Source of the DNA: Scatacola_A faecigallinarum
GTDB taxonomy: Bacteria > Pseudomonadota > Alphaproteobacteria > RF32 > CAG-239
DNA: 64,000 nucleotides
Assembly: GCA_018713605.1 (NCBI GenBank)
Contig: DVOM01000027.1
Coordinates: forward strand, 1 to 64,000
Direction of reading: 5' to 3'
Within the stretch, counting starts at the first letter, position 1; each line of letters starts with the position of its first letter. The notes under the pieces were generated by a model. That model saw only the letters and a list, made by a program, of their open reading frames with translations. It had not been told where the DNA came from and did no database searches. This document shows positions 41,296-50,201 of this stretch, in pieces. Both the position numbers and the translations under genes were made by a program.

Positions 41296-42270
41296 TTAAA
41301 AACATGTCAGTTCAATACGCTCTCCGTCAACAAATCCGCGCCCTCCGACCGGAAAGGTAAAAATCGGCGCCGTATGTCCGAAATCCGCATTGGCGATAAT
41401 CGGCAAGCCCTCCAGCTCTTTTTTGGACAGCAAAATCTCCTCCAGCTGCGCCCGATTCATCTGATTCTGCGGTTCAAAACGTCCGATAACCAGCGCCCGT
41501 ACCCTCTTAAAGTCGGGATGCAGACACAAAGACTGCAGATTTCGGTTGAAAACCCAGGCGTCATGTTCGGCGCAGTGCTCCGCAAACAAAATACAGTCCC
41601 GGATATCCGGAAAATACGGCGTGCCCTTAAGTTCGTCCAACAGCCCCAGATTGCCTCCGATTATCGTCCCTTCCGCCTTGCCGGGACGAATGGCCCAAAT
41701 GCCGTCATTGCGGACAAAATGCCGTTCGTCCTGATTAAGATACCACGGATCGTCAGACCATTCCGGCGACGGACACAGCGCAAAAGCCTCTTTCTGAAAA
41801 AAGCATTTCTTAAAACAGTCCAACGTATAGTCAAGACCTTTCAACATACCGAAACTCGAAAAATGCGGCCCGGAATAGGTAACCAGACCGGTTTTGGCAT
41901 AAATGGCGCAGCTCAGCGCCGTAATATCCGAAAAGCCGCAGAAGATTTTCGGATTCGCTTTGATCAGCCCATAATCAATCTGCGACAAAAGCTCCACGGC
42001 GTTAAAACCGCCGATGGCCGTCAGAACCGCGTCAACCGATTTGTCCGCAAACGCCTCATGCAAATCGTCAAGCCGCGCCCGTACCGGCGAAGATAAAAAA
42101 CGGTCCGTCATTTCAACGTTTTTTCCAAAAGAAACCGTCAGCCCCATTTCGGCAAAACGTGCCCGAGCAATCCGGCGGCAATCTTCGGAAATAATCCCCA
42201 AACTCCGCGACGGTGCAATAACCCGCACACGAGAACCGGATTTCAGTTTTTCGGGAACAATAATCATCAT
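41296..42270 (-). CDS. S66-family serine carboxypeptidase (LdcA/MccF-like)
   Basis: S66 peptidases cleave L,D bonds in muropeptides (LdcA) or detoxify microcin-like adenylates (MccF). The 324-residue protein has the nucleophile Ser in CGFSDITALS (about 114), the Glu in FAEHCAEHDAW and the His in ADFGHTAPIF. The loop is AIGGFNAVELL, closer to MccF (GGYN-type) than to LdcA (RGGYG). Hence immunity or peptide detoxification is as possible as cell-wall recycling. It is monocistronic and has AAAGGC before the ATG. Confidence 0.85.
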   Translation of the reverse strand: MMIIVPEKLKSGSRVRVIAPSRSLGIISEDCRRIARARFAEMGLTVSFGKNVEMTDRFLSSPVRARLDDLHEAFADKSVDAVLTAIGGFNAVELLSQIDYGLIKANPKIFCGFSDITALSCAIYAKTGLVTYSGPHFSSFGMLKGLDYTLDCFKKCFFQKEAFALCPSPEWSDDPWYLNQDERHFVRNDGIWAIRPGKAEGTIIGGNLGLLDELKGTPYFPDIRDCILFAEHCAEHDAWVFNRNLQSLCLHPDFKRVRALVIGRFEPQNQMNRAQLEEILLSKKELEGLPIIANADFGHTAPIFTFPVGGRGFVDGERIELTCF

Positions 42271-42464
42271 CAGTCGGCCTTTTTAGTTAACCCTGCTGAA
42301 ATAATAAAACATACGGAGCGATTTGCAATTTTAAAATTATTCTTCCCCGTCAAACTTCGCCGGCCGAACGTCTTGCCGGAAAAGTCCCGGAACAAAACGC
42401 CCCACGCGCTCTGTTGCTGCCGCGGCCTTCGCCGTTTAACAAATGCTTTTCACCCAATAAAAAA

Positions 42465-42488
42465 ACGCCCACAACGGGGCGTTTTTTT
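42465..42488. terminator. Terminator after tRNA-Gln (possibly bidirectional)
   Basis: ACGCCC/GGGCGT stem with T and A runs on both sides, 2 bp past the tRNA-Gln CCA on the minus strand. Confidence 0.75.
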
Positions 42489-42490
42489 AT

Positions 42491-42564
42491 TGGCTGCTTC
42501 ACCTGGATTCGAACCAAGATTAACGGAGTCAGAGTCCGCTGTCCTACCATTAGACGATGAAGCA
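42491..42564 (-). tRNA. tRNA-Gln (anticodon CTG)
   Basis: Seventy-four nt on the minus strand: acceptor TGCTTCA/TGAAGCA, discriminator G, encoded CCA, anticodon stem GCGGA/TCCGT with loop CTCTGAC, T-loop GTTCGAATC. Reads CAG. Confidence 0.95.
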
Positions 42565-42582
42565 ATCTGTCGAACAAGGGAA

Positions 42583-42611
42583 TATTTATGCCATTTTAAA
42601 TTACAAGTCAA
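42583..42611 (-). promoter_or_regulatory. Promoter of tRNA-Gln
   Basis: On the minus strand TTGACT (42606-42611) and TAAATA (42583-42588) are spaced by 17 bp, 18 bp before the tRNA. Confidence 0.7.
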
Positions 42612-42732
42612 CAACTTTTTCAAAAAAACTGTTCCTCCCGAAACAATTTTTCGCTTACACTTCCGCCAATTCTCAATTACTTTGAATTCAGCCGTCCGGA
42701 AATCTCCGGCGGTCAGAACCGGAAAACGGTTC

Positions 42733-42912
42733 GGGGTTGTCACAGACCTCGACAACAACGGATTGGATATAGTCCGTTAATGCTTATATCCCCGACTCTC
42801 GTCGGGGAGACTTTGGCGCATGTTCAGGAGGAAACTCTAAAGGCCAAAGTAGTCGCGTTGTTGAGGCTTGTGAACTCCCCGGCACCCTTCTGTTGAAGAT
42901 GTGCCTTTTTTT
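42733..42912 (+). ncRNA. Multibranched structured RNA with intrinsic terminator
   Basis: I cannot match this to a family, but it is clearly structured. A long basal helix pairs 42741-42750 with 42863-42872 and 42754-42760 with 42856-42862, extended by GGGG/CCCC (42733-42736, 42877-42880). Inside are three stems: GGATATA/TATATCC, CCCCGAC/GTCGGGG and an 8-bp ACTTTGGC/GCCAAAGT capped by GAG-GAAA-CTC, a GNRA tetraloop. An alternative GGGGAG/CTCCCC pairing is possible. Then a GGCAC/GTGCC hairpin and seven T form a terminator, 14 bp before the next gene's ATG. This suits a cis-acting leader or a stand-alone RNA. Confidence 0.65.
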
Positions 42913-42926
42913 ATGGGAAAAAAACA

Positions 42927-43355
42927 ATGGACATCGAAAACGCTACTTATGCGCAGCTGCTTTATCTGCGCCGTTCTTACCGTCAGGACCTGGCTGCCAT
43001 CGAAGCCAAAATTGCCGAACATCGAACCCGGCAGCTCTTTGTCAGAAAACAAAAGCAAAACGAAGTCTTGCAGCAGGTCAACCGCGAATTTTTCAACTTT
43101 TTCGGCGGCGATCCCTTTCTGAACAAAAAGCTCATGGCACCCGTCAGAAACATGTCGCTCTTCATATCCTACGGTCTGAACAAACGCCTGAACGAGCTGG
43201 GAATCTTTTACGTCTGGCAGATTATGCTCCGAACGGAAAAATATTTTCAGGACCACATCGGCGGAAAAGAAACCTCCAAGCTGAAAAACCACCTCGCCGA
43301 AAACGGCCTGTATCTCGGAATGCGGCCCAACGGAACAAAACAGCCCCGCCGGTAA
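42927..43355 (+). CDS. Orphan RNA-polymerase alpha-CTD-like protein
   Basis: The 142-residue protein has an N-terminal helical coiled-coil part (5-55) and a C-terminal region (about 85-135: NKRLNELGIFYVWQIMLRTE, then GGKETSKLKNHLAENGLYLGM) that follows the alpha-CTD pattern of RpoA (LNELGI, a helix-hairpin-helix, then ELGLxLGM). No alpha-NTD is present. It could bind DNA or a transcription factor. No good ribosome binding site is seen after the upstream terminator, only GGGAAAAAAA, so expression may depend on anti-termination. It is convergent with aspS. Confidence 0.6.
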   Translation: MDIENATYAQLLYLRRSYRQDLAAIEAKIAEHRTRQLFVRKQKQNEVLQQVNREFFNFFGGDPFLNKKLMAPVRNMSLFISYGLNKRLNELGIFYVWQIMLRTEKYFQDHIGGKETSKLKNHLAENGLYLGMRPNGTKQPRR

Positions 43356-43367
43356 GCGGGGCTGTTT
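43341..43367. terminator. Bidirectional terminator between the alpha-CTD-like gene and aspS
   Basis: CAGCCCCGC/GCGGGGCTG stem with 6-nt loop; a T run follows on the minus strand (TTTTG) and a short one on the plus strand. Confidence 0.8.
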
Positions 43368-43370
43368 CTG

Positions 43371-45140
43371 TTACTTCTTTTCGTCTTCAACCACTTTGAT
43401 ATGCAGTTCGTCAAGCTGCTGCTGCGTAACGAAGTTCGGCGCCTGCATCATCAAATCCTGCGCCTTGCCGTTCAACGGGAATAAAATCACGTCGCGGATA
43501 ATCGGTTCGTCCAAAAGCAGCATTACCAGCCGGTCAACCCCGTAGGCCGAACCGGCGTGCGGCGGCGCGCCGAACTTAAATGCGCTTATCATGCCGCCGA
43601 ATTTGCTGTCGACAACGCTGTGGTCATAACCGGCAATCTCAAAAGCCTTATACATAATTTCCGGCTTATGGTTGCGCACCGCGCCCGACAGCAGTTCTAC
43701 GCCGTTGCAGACAAAATCGTACTGGTAAGCATAAATGTCCAACGGATTCTTGCCGTTCAGTGCATCCATTCCGCCCTGCGGCATCGAGAACGGATTATGC
43801 GAAAATTCAACAGCGCCAGTTTCTTCGTTTTCTTCATAAAACGGAAAATCGACAATCCAGCACATTTTAAACGTATTTTCGTCAATCAGGCCGAGTTCTT
43901 CGCCGACCTTGTTGCGCAAACGGCCGGTAAACTTGTCAAACTTCATGCCCTTGCCGGCCATAAAGACAACCGCATCGCCGTCCTTAGCGCCGGTTTCTTT
44001 CTTAAATTCCTCCAGCTTTTCGGCGCTCAGCAGTTTGGCAATACCCTTGGCGCCGCCGGCTGCATAAGCGATGTAGGCAATGCCGCCCATGCCTTCTTCC
44101 TTGGCATAAGCGTCAAGCTTGTCAAAGAAAGAGCGCGGCTTCTCGCCGGCGCCGGCAACAACCATCGCCTTAATAACCCTGCCCTCTTTGGCCAGATTGT
44201 CATAAACGCCGAAACCCGATTCTCCGAACAGTCCGGTAACATTCTGCAAAACCAGCGGATTGCGCAGATCCGGCTTATCGGAACCATAATTCATCATCGC
44301 CTCGCGGAACGGAATATGGACATATGGCGCCTGGTCGACTTTTTTGCCGTTGGCAAATTCGTTGAAGATTGTCCCCAGCGTGTGCTCAATAACCTTAAAC
44401 ACGTCGTCCTGCGTGGCAAAAGACATTTCCATATCCATCTGATAAAATTCGCCCGGTGAACGGTCCGCACGCGGGTCTTCGTCGCGGAAACACGGCGCAA
44501 TCTGAAAATATTTGTCAAACCCCGAAACCATCAGCAGCTGCTTAAACTGCTGCGGCGCCTGCGGCAGGGCATAAAAGCGCCCCGGATTCAGCCTTGACGG
44601 CACCAGAAAGTCCCGCGCGCCTTCCGGCGACGAAGCGGTCAAAATCGGCGTCTGATATTCGGTAAAGCCCTGCTCCCGCATCAGTTCGCGGGAACGCTGA
44701 ATAACCGCCGAGCGCAGCAAAATGTTTTTGTGAATGCGGTCTTTGCGCAAATCCAGAAACCGATACTTAAGGCGCATTTCTTCCGGCGCATCGTCTTCCA
44801 CCGCGACCTGAAACGGCAGAATTTCAGCCTCGGAATAAACCTCAAGGGCATCGACCTTGATTTCGATGTCGCCGGTCGGAATATTTTTGTTGATGCTCTC
44901 GCGCATCATGACTTTGCCGCTGATGCCGATAACCGATTCGGGACGGATGGCCTCGATTTTTTCAAACAAGTCGGAGGAGCTGTCGAACACACACTGGGTA
45001 ATGCCGTAATGGTCTCGCAAATCCACAAAACAGAGATTGCCCAGATTTCTCTTGCGGTGAATCCACCCCGCAAGCTTAACTTCCTTGTTGACGTCCGAAC
45101 TTCTCAGTTCGCCGCAGGTGTGAGTACGATAGCTGTTCAT
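43371..45140 (-). CDS. aspS: Aspartyl-tRNA synthetase
   Basis: Class II synthetase charging tRNA-Asp (possibly also tRNA-Asn if it is non-discriminating). The 589-residue bacterial-type enzyme has an N-terminal OB anticodon-binding domain, motif 2 around CFRDEDPRADRSPGEFYQMD, the GAD insertion (about 290-420), and motif 3 GSAYGVDRLVMLLL. The start at 45140 has GAGG upstream; the ATG 12 bp earlier is less likely. It ends at a shared terminator. Confidence 0.97.
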   Translation of the reverse strand: MNSYRTHTCGELRSSDVNKEVKLAGWIHRKRNLGNLCFVDLRDHYGITQCVFDSSSDLFEKIEAIRPESVIGISGKVMMRESINKNIPTGDIEIKVDALEVYSEAEILPFQVAVEDDAPEEMRLKYRFLDLRKDRIHKNILLRSAVIQRSRELMREQGFTEYQTPILTASSPEGARDFLVPSRLNPGRFYALPQAPQQFKQLLMVSGFDKYFQIAPCFRDEDPRADRSPGEFYQMDMEMSFATQDDVFKVIEHTLGTIFNEFANGKKVDQAPYVHIPFREAMMNYGSDKPDLRNPLVLQNVTGLFGESGFGVYDNLAKEGRVIKAMVVAGAGEKPRSFFDKLDAYAKEEGMGGIAYIAYAAGGAKGIAKLLSAEKLEEFKKETGAKDGDAVVFMAGKGMKFDKFTGRLRNKVGEELGLIDENTFKMCWIVDFPFYEENEETGAVEFSHNPFSMPQGGMDALNGKNPLDIYAYQYDFVCNGVELLSGAVRNHKPEIMYKAFEIAGYDHSVVDSKFGGMISAFKFGAPPHAGSAYGVDRLVMLLLDEPIIRDVILFPLNGKAQDLMMQAPNFVTQQQLDELHIKVVEDEKK

Positions 45141-45332
45141 AAAAAACCTCATTTTCGTTATTATAATTTAGATTTAATTGTTAAAACGAATTTCTCCCGA
45201 AAGCAAGCAAAACTTAAGAAATCAGCACCGAAAATCGGCTTTTCCGTCAAAAACGGCTTGCACCGGCCTTAAAAAAATATTAAACATCAGGAACTATGCT
45301 GAAAGCAGCTTGAAAACAACGGATTGAATTTT

Positions 45333-46496
45333 ATGAAACTGATTGAAAACACATCGGAACTGATAAGCTTCTGTCAGGAACTGAACCGGAAGCCTTTCAT
45401 TGCCGTAGATCTGGAATTCCTGCGCGAAAAATCTTACTACGCCAAACTCTGCCTGATTCAGGTCGCCGCGCCGGACACAGCCGCCATCATTGACCCGCTG
45501 GCGCCCGGAATTGAACTGGAAGCCTTCTTCGCCGTACTGCACAACCCGGAAGTGGTCAAAGTCTTCCATTCCGGCCGCCAGGACATCGAAATCATTTACC
45601 ATCAGGCCGGTTTCATTCCCGAACCGCTGTTCGACACGCAGACGGCCGCTCAGGTCTTCGGCTTCGGCGAAGCGATCAGCTACGAAAATCTGGTCAAAAC
45701 CATTCTCGGCATTCAGCTGGACAAAAGCTGCCGCCTTTCCGACTGGAGTCTGCGCCCGCTGGACGCCAAACAGCTTGAATATGCGCTTTCCGACGTTACC
45801 CATCTGGTGCCCGTTTATGAACATCTGCGCGGCAAACTGGCCGAAAGCGGCCGCGAACACTGGCTTGACGAAGAATTTGCCGCTCTTGCCGACCCCGAAA
45901 CCTATATCGTGCACCCCGAAGACGTCTGGCAGAAAATCAAACACCGGTCGCACAACGGCCGCCTGCTGACCGTTTTGCGCGAACTTGCCGCCTGGCGCGA
46001 ACGCCGGGCGCAAAGCAAAGACACGCCGCGCCAGAGCATTATCAGGGACGACTGCCTGCTCAACATTGCCGCCGCCTGCCCTGACTGCCGCGAAGATCTG
46101 GAAAAAATCCGCAACATCCGCAAAGACGTCGTTACCGGCAAACTGGGCGAAGAAATTCTGGAAGTCATTCAAAAAGCCGTCAAAATTCCGCCTTCGGCCT
46201 ATGTCAAACCCGAGCACGAAAAAATGCTGCCGGTCGGCGCCGCGGCCTTATACGAACTTTTGCGCCTGCTTCTGAAAATCCGCTCGCAGGAACAAGGCGT
46301 AATTCCCAGGCTGATTGCTTCCGACGACGATCTCAAACGGCTGGCAGTTTTTTCCGACAGAAAAAACCCCGTTCTCCGGGGCTGGCGTTTTGAAATCTTC
46401 GGCCGGGACGCCGTGGCGCTGCGGGAGGGAAAACTGAGCATCTCTTACGACGCCGAACGCCATCGCATTGAAATCGGCGAAAAAGCCGGGAACTGA
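45333..46496 (+). CDS. rnd: Ribonuclease D
   Basis: A 3'-5' exoribonuclease that trims tRNA and other stable-RNA precursors. The 387-residue protein has the DEDDy signature: D and E in FIAVDLEFLREKSYY (about 24-26), D in HSGRQDIEII, and Y...D in YALSDVTHLV. HRDC-like regions follow (about 205-290 and a C-terminal one). ATG 45333 is chosen; the frame extends 9 bp further to a TTG. No strong ribosome binding site is visible. Confidence 0.94.
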   Translation: MKLIENTSELISFCQELNRKPFIAVDLEFLREKSYYAKLCLIQVAAPDTAAIIDPLAPGIELEAFFAVLHNPEVVKVFHSGRQDIEIIYHQAGFIPEPLFDTQTAAQVFGFGEAISYENLVKTILGIQLDKSCRLSDWSLRPLDAKQLEYALSDVTHLVPVYEHLRGKLAESGREHWLDEEFAALADPETYIVHPEDVWQKIKHRSHNGRLLTVLRELAAWRERRAQSKDTPRQSIIRDDCLLNIAAACPDCREDLEKIRNIRKDVVTGKLGEEILEVIQKAVKIPPSAYVKPEHEKMLPVGAAALYELLRLLLKIRSQEQGVIPRLIASDDDLKRLAVFSDRKNPVLRGWRFEIFGRDAVALREGKLSISYDAERHRIEIGEKAGN

Positions 46497-46513
46497 TCCC
46501 GGCTTTGTTTTGC

Positions 46514-46804
46514 CTATTTGTAAGGCTGATTATACAAACTGTCCAGCAGCTGCAAAATTTTCAGCGCCTTTTCGCTCTTAATCGAATAATAAATCGTCTG
46601 CGCCTCCCGCCGGGTTTTGACCACGTTCTCCGCCCGCAAAATGGCCAGATGCTGCGACAGGGCCGACTGACTCAGGCCGACGGCCTTCTCAAGTTCGGTT
46701 ACGTTCATCTCGTTTTGCATCAGATAATACAAAATTTCCAGACGCCGTGCGTTGCCCATCGCTTTCAGCAGCTTTGACCCCGGTACTATCGCTAAATTCT
46801 TCAT
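46514..46804 (-). CDS. ArsR-family transcriptional regulator
   Basis: The 96-residue winged helix-turn-helix protein has the ArsR pattern (LLKAMGNARRLEILYYLMQN, VTELEKAVGLSQSALSQHLA, YYSIKSEKA). It lacks a CxC metal-binding motif in helix 5, so it is not an arsenic or cadmium sensor of the classic type; it may respond to redox or sulphur signals or act apo. GAGGAG upstream supports ATG 46804. It is convergent with rnd, ending 17 bp after it. Confidence 0.88.
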   Translation of the reverse strand: MKNLAIVPGSKLLKAMGNARRLEILYYLMQNEMNVTELEKAVGLSQSALSQHLAILRAENVVKTRREAQTIYYSIKSEKALKILQLLDSLYNQPYK

Positions 46805-46978
46805 CTCGCTTCTCCTCATTTAACTGATTCTAATTTAGCATGATTCCAAGGCGCAAAACAGTTCTAGACAAACCAATTGCTATATATACTTGTTGATGAT
46901 GGCATAAAGTAGAGATTCCGAGTTGCCATCGGAAAATTATTATAATATGATGACCTGAACCTAACGGAGAGAAACAAA

Positions 46979-47224
46979 ATGGAAGAAAAAGACATTAAGG
47001 ATCTGAGCTTTGAAGAAGCGCTTGCTCGGCTTGAAAATCTGGTTCGCGAACTGGAAAGCGGACGCATCAGGCTTGACGACGCCGTTACCGCCTACGAGCG
47101 CGCCGTAAGCCTCAAAAAGCTTTGCGAAAACAAGCTCAGAGACGCACAGCTTAAAATCGAAAAAATCGAAATTACCCCCGACGGCGAAACAAAACTGAGC
47201 GAACTGGATAAAATCGAAAACTGA
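46979..47224 (+). CDS. xseB: Exodeoxyribonuclease VII small subunit
   Basis: The 81-residue, mostly helical protein has the XseB signature FEEALARLENLVRELESG and LKKLCENKLRDAQLKIEKI. It partners XseA (encoded at 59929) to degrade single-stranded DNA. A good site (GGAGAGAAACAAA) precedes the ATG. ispA starts 16 bp later, the usual xseB-ispA order. Confidence 0.95.
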   Translation: MEEKDIKDLSFEEALARLENLVRELESGRIRLDDAVTAYERAVSLKKLCENKLRDAQLKIEKIEITPDGETKLSELDKIEN

Positions 47225-47240
47225 TTACGGACGATGCGAC

Positions 47241-48140
47241 ATGACCGACATTAAAGAAAAACTGAGCGCCTTTTCCCGGCGTTTCAACGACTGCCTGCCC
47301 GAATTCTTTACCCTTCCGACCGGCCCCGAAAAAAGAGTGGTTCAGGCCATGGAATATTCGGTCATGAACGGCGGCAAACGCCTGCGGCCTTTCCTTGTCT
47401 GCGAGTGCGCCGCCCTGTTCGGCGTACCGGAGGAAAAATCTTTCCGCACCGCTGTCGCGCTTGAAATGCTGCATTCCTATTCGCTCATTCACGACGATCT
47501 CCCCGCCATGGACAATGACGACCTCCGCCGCGGCAAACCAACCTGCCACAAGCAGTTTGACGAAGCCACCGCCATTTTGGCCGGCGACGGTCTGCTGACC
47601 TATGCCTTTGAAATCATCAGCGACGAAAAGACGCATCCGCGGCCGGTCATCCGCAGCCGTCTGGTCAAACTTCTGGCCGAAGCCGCCGGCGCCTTCAACG
47701 GCATGATTGCCGGGCAAATGCTTGACCTTTACGCCGAAAACCTCAAAAACCCCGCCGAACCCGAAAAACTGATTAAAAACATTGAAGAAATGAAGACCGG
47801 CCGCCTGCTCCGTTACGCCTGCGAAGCCGGCGCCGTTCTCGGCAACGCGCAGGGCGAAAAATATCAGGCGCTGATTGACTACTCGCGCCGTATCGGCATC
47901 GCTTTCCAGATTGCCGACGACATTCTCGACGTCGAAGGAAACCAGGCGCTGGTCGGCAAAACCCTGAACAAAGACGCCGAACAGGGAAAAATTACCTTTG
48001 TCGGCATCTACGGCCTGTCCAAAGCCAAACAAATTGCCAAAGACTTCATAATCGAAGCCGAGCAGGTTTTGGACATCTTCGGAAATAAGGCCCAAACCTT
48101 AAAGGAACTGGCACACTTCATCATCGAACGCAAATCTTAG
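47241..48140 (+). CDS. ispA: Farnesyl diphosphate synthase (polyprenyl synthetase)
   Basis: Condenses IPP with DMAPP and GPP to make FPP for undecaprenyl phosphate and quinones. The 299-residue protein has the first aspartate-rich motif HDDLPAMDNDDLRRGKPT (about 86-103), the second ADDILDVEG (about 226), and conserved GGKRLRPFL. It follows xseB at 16 bp; dxs, which often follows, is not here. Confidence 0.95.
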   Translation: MTDIKEKLSAFSRRFNDCLPEFFTLPTGPEKRVVQAMEYSVMNGGKRLRPFLVCECAALFGVPEEKSFRTAVALEMLHSYSLIHDDLPAMDNDDLRRGKPTCHKQFDEATAILAGDGLLTYAFEIISDEKTHPRPVIRSRLVKLLAEAAGAFNGMIAGQMLDLYAENLKNPAEPEKLIKNIEEMKTGRLLRYACEAGAVLGNAQGEKYQALIDYSRRIGIAFQIADDILDVEGNQALVGKTLNKDAEQGKITFVGIYGLSKAKQIAKDFIIEAEQVLDIFGNKAQTLKELAHFIIERKS

Positions 48141-48168
48141 CATGCGGAACGCCGTCAAAACGTATTTA

Positions 48169-48999
48169 TTACAGGTATCTGTACTTATTGGCGCGATATG
48201 TTCCCAGAACATGAATGGATTCTGAAAAGAATTTCAGCTCATCAAAAGCATTATGAAAAGCTTTTCTGGACGGGTGCGATTCTATCTCGGCATAAAACTG
48301 CGCCGAAACAAACTTCCCTTCCAGCAGATAACTCTCAAGTTTTGTAATGTTGATGCCATTAGTGGCAAAGCCGCCCAGCGCCTTGTACAATGCCGCCGGA
48401 ATGTTTTTGGCCTTGAATATGAACGAAGTGATAAATTCGCCGCCGTCGTCTTCGGGAATTTCCGGTTCCCGTGCCATAATCAGAAAACGGGTCGTGTTGT
48501 TGCGGGCGTTTTCAATATTCGGCGCCACCACGTCCAGCCCGTAAATTTCGCCGGCCAGTTTGGAGGCGATTGCGGCTATTGACTTATCCTGAAACTTCAG
48601 CACGTCCTGACAGCTGAGCGCCGTGTCAATGCGCGCCGTCGGCTTAATGCCGTGTCTTTTCAGAAACTCCGAACACTGCGCCAGCGCCTGCGGATGCGAC
48701 GAAGCCGATTTTACGTCCGCAAGTTTGGTCCCGGGCAAACCGAGCAACTGATGATTAATCGGCAGAAAAAACTCGCCGATAATATGCAAACCGGTCTGCG
48801 GCAGCAGAAAATGCACGTCGGAAACCCGCCCGGCATTGGAGTTCTCCACCGGAATCATCGCCAGATCGGCCTCTCCTTCGCTTACCAGGTTCATGGCTTT
48901 TTCAAAAGTGTCGCAGGGCAGATATTCCTGCCCGGGATAAACCGTCATTGAGGCAATGTGCGAATAAGCGCCGGCCACGCCCTGATAGGCTATTCTCAT
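48169..48999 (-). CDS. pheA: Prephenate dehydratase
   Basis: Converts prephenate to phenylpyruvate for phenylalanine synthesis. The 276-residue monofunctional protein has the dehydratase domain (1-180) with IPVENSNAGRVSDVHFLL and TTRFLIMARE, then an ACT domain (about 190-276) with the allosteric segment ITKLESYLLEGKFVSAQFYAEIES broken into recognisable parts (ITKLESYLLEG, QFYAEIES). No chorismate mutase domain is fused. GGAGCTGAAAAAA precedes the ATG. Confidence 0.94.
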   Translation of the reverse strand: MRIAYQGVAGAYSHIASMTVYPGQEYLPCDTFEKAMNLVSEGEADLAMIPVENSNAGRVSDVHFLLPQTGLHIIGEFFLPINHQLLGLPGTKLADVKSASSHPQALAQCSEFLKRHGIKPTARIDTALSCQDVLKFQDKSIAAIASKLAGEIYGLDVVAPNIENARNNTTRFLIMAREPEIPEDDGGEFITSFIFKAKNIPAALYKALGGFATNGINITKLESYLLEGKFVSAQFYAEIESHPSRKAFHNAFDELKFFSESIHVLGTYRANKYRYL

Positions 49000-49078
49000 T
49001 TTTTTCAGCTCCTTAAAAATAACTTGCGTCAGGCAAGTTTATATAATATAACAGCCTGAAAATAAAGGACGAAAAAGC

Positions 49079-50161
49079 ATGAAAGTGGATATTTTTGATT
49101 TTGACCTCGACCGCAGCCTGATTGCCGACAAACCGGCCAGCCCGAGAGACAGCTCCAAACTTTTGGACTTGTCCGAAGAAGACAGGATAACCGATCGCGT
49201 TTTCTATGAACTGCCCGAAATCCTGCACGAAGGCGACGTTCTCGTTTTCAACGACACCAAGGTCATTCCGGCGCGGCTTTACGGCAAACGCGGCGAAGCT
49301 CAGGTTGAAGTCACGCTCTACCACCCGGTTGACGGCATCCGCTGGCAGTCCTTCATAAAAAATGCCAAACGTCTGCGCCCCGGCGACACGGTTGCCTTTT
49401 ACACCGCCGAAATCCCGGCCGAAAAATCGGATTTCACCGCCGAAGTCCTGGAAAAAAACGGCGAAGACGGCGTTTTGCTCAAATTCGACTGCGACCCGAA
49501 AAATCTCGGCCATTACCTGGAAAAATACGGTTCAATGCCGTTGCCGCCTTATATCAAACGCGAAAAACCCGCCGATGGCCTGTGGAGCAAATATAACGAC
49601 AAAGAAGATTATCAGACCGTCTATGCCAGACACGAAGGTGCCGTTGCCGCACCGACCGCCGGCCTGCATTTTACCCCGCGCGTCCTGGAGGCTTTGGATA
49701 AAAAAGGCGTCAAAAAGGTTTTTCTGACCCTGCATGTCGGCGCCGGAACTTTCCTGCCGGTCAAAGTCGAAGACACCAAAGACCATAAGATGCACGCCGA
49801 ATACGGCGTCATTTCCCCGGACGCCTGCAAGATAATAAACGAAGCGAAAAAGAACGGCAACCGCATTATCGCCGTCGGCACAACCTCTCTGCGCTTGTTG
49901 GAAAGCGCCGCCGACGACAACGGAATCCTGCACCCTTTTACCGGCGAAACCGACATTTTCATCACGCCGGGCTACAGGTTCAAAATCATCGACTACATCA
50001 TCACCAATTTCCATCTGCCCAAATCGACGCTGTTCATGCTCATCTGCGCCATCGCCGGCACCGAACGCATGCAGGCGGCCTACCGCTACGCCATGGAGCA
50101 CAAATACCGCTTTTATTCTTACGGCGACAGTTCGATTTTAAAATGCGTAAACAAAATTTAA
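49079..50161 (+). CDS. queA: tRNA epoxyqueuosine precursor synthase QueA
   Basis: S-adenosylmethionine:tRNA ribosyltransferase-isomerase of queuosine synthesis. The 360-residue protein matches the family over its length: FDFDLDRSLIADKPASPRDSS, FNDTKVIPARLYG, AAPTAGLHFTPRVLEAL and TDIFITPGYRFKIIDYIITNFHLPKS-type end. AAAGGACGAAAAAGC precedes the ATG. The companion gene tgt is not adjacent in this window. Confidence 0.96.
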   Translation: MKVDIFDFDLDRSLIADKPASPRDSSKLLDLSEEDRITDRVFYELPEILHEGDVLVFNDTKVIPARLYGKRGEAQVEVTLYHPVDGIRWQSFIKNAKRLRPGDTVAFYTAEIPAEKSDFTAEVLEKNGEDGVLLKFDCDPKNLGHYLEKYGSMPLPPYIKREKPADGLWSKYNDKEDYQTVYARHEGAVAAPTAGLHFTPRVLEALDKKGVKKVFLTLHVGAGTFLPVKVEDTKDHKMHAEYGVISPDACKIINEAKKNGNRIIAVGTTSLRLLESAADDNGILHPFTGETDIFITPGYRFKIIDYIITNFHLPKSTLFMLICAIAGTERMQAAYRYAMEHKYRFYSYGDSSILKCVNKI

Positions 50162-50201
50162 ACCACTTCCCGCCTATGATACGGCATAAGGGAGAAACAG
50201 G

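Noticed and set aside
42733..42912. 6S RNA or SRP RNA
   Set aside because: The SRP GGAAG core is missing, and the three internal stems do not fit the simple rod with a central bubble of 6S; I leave the family open.
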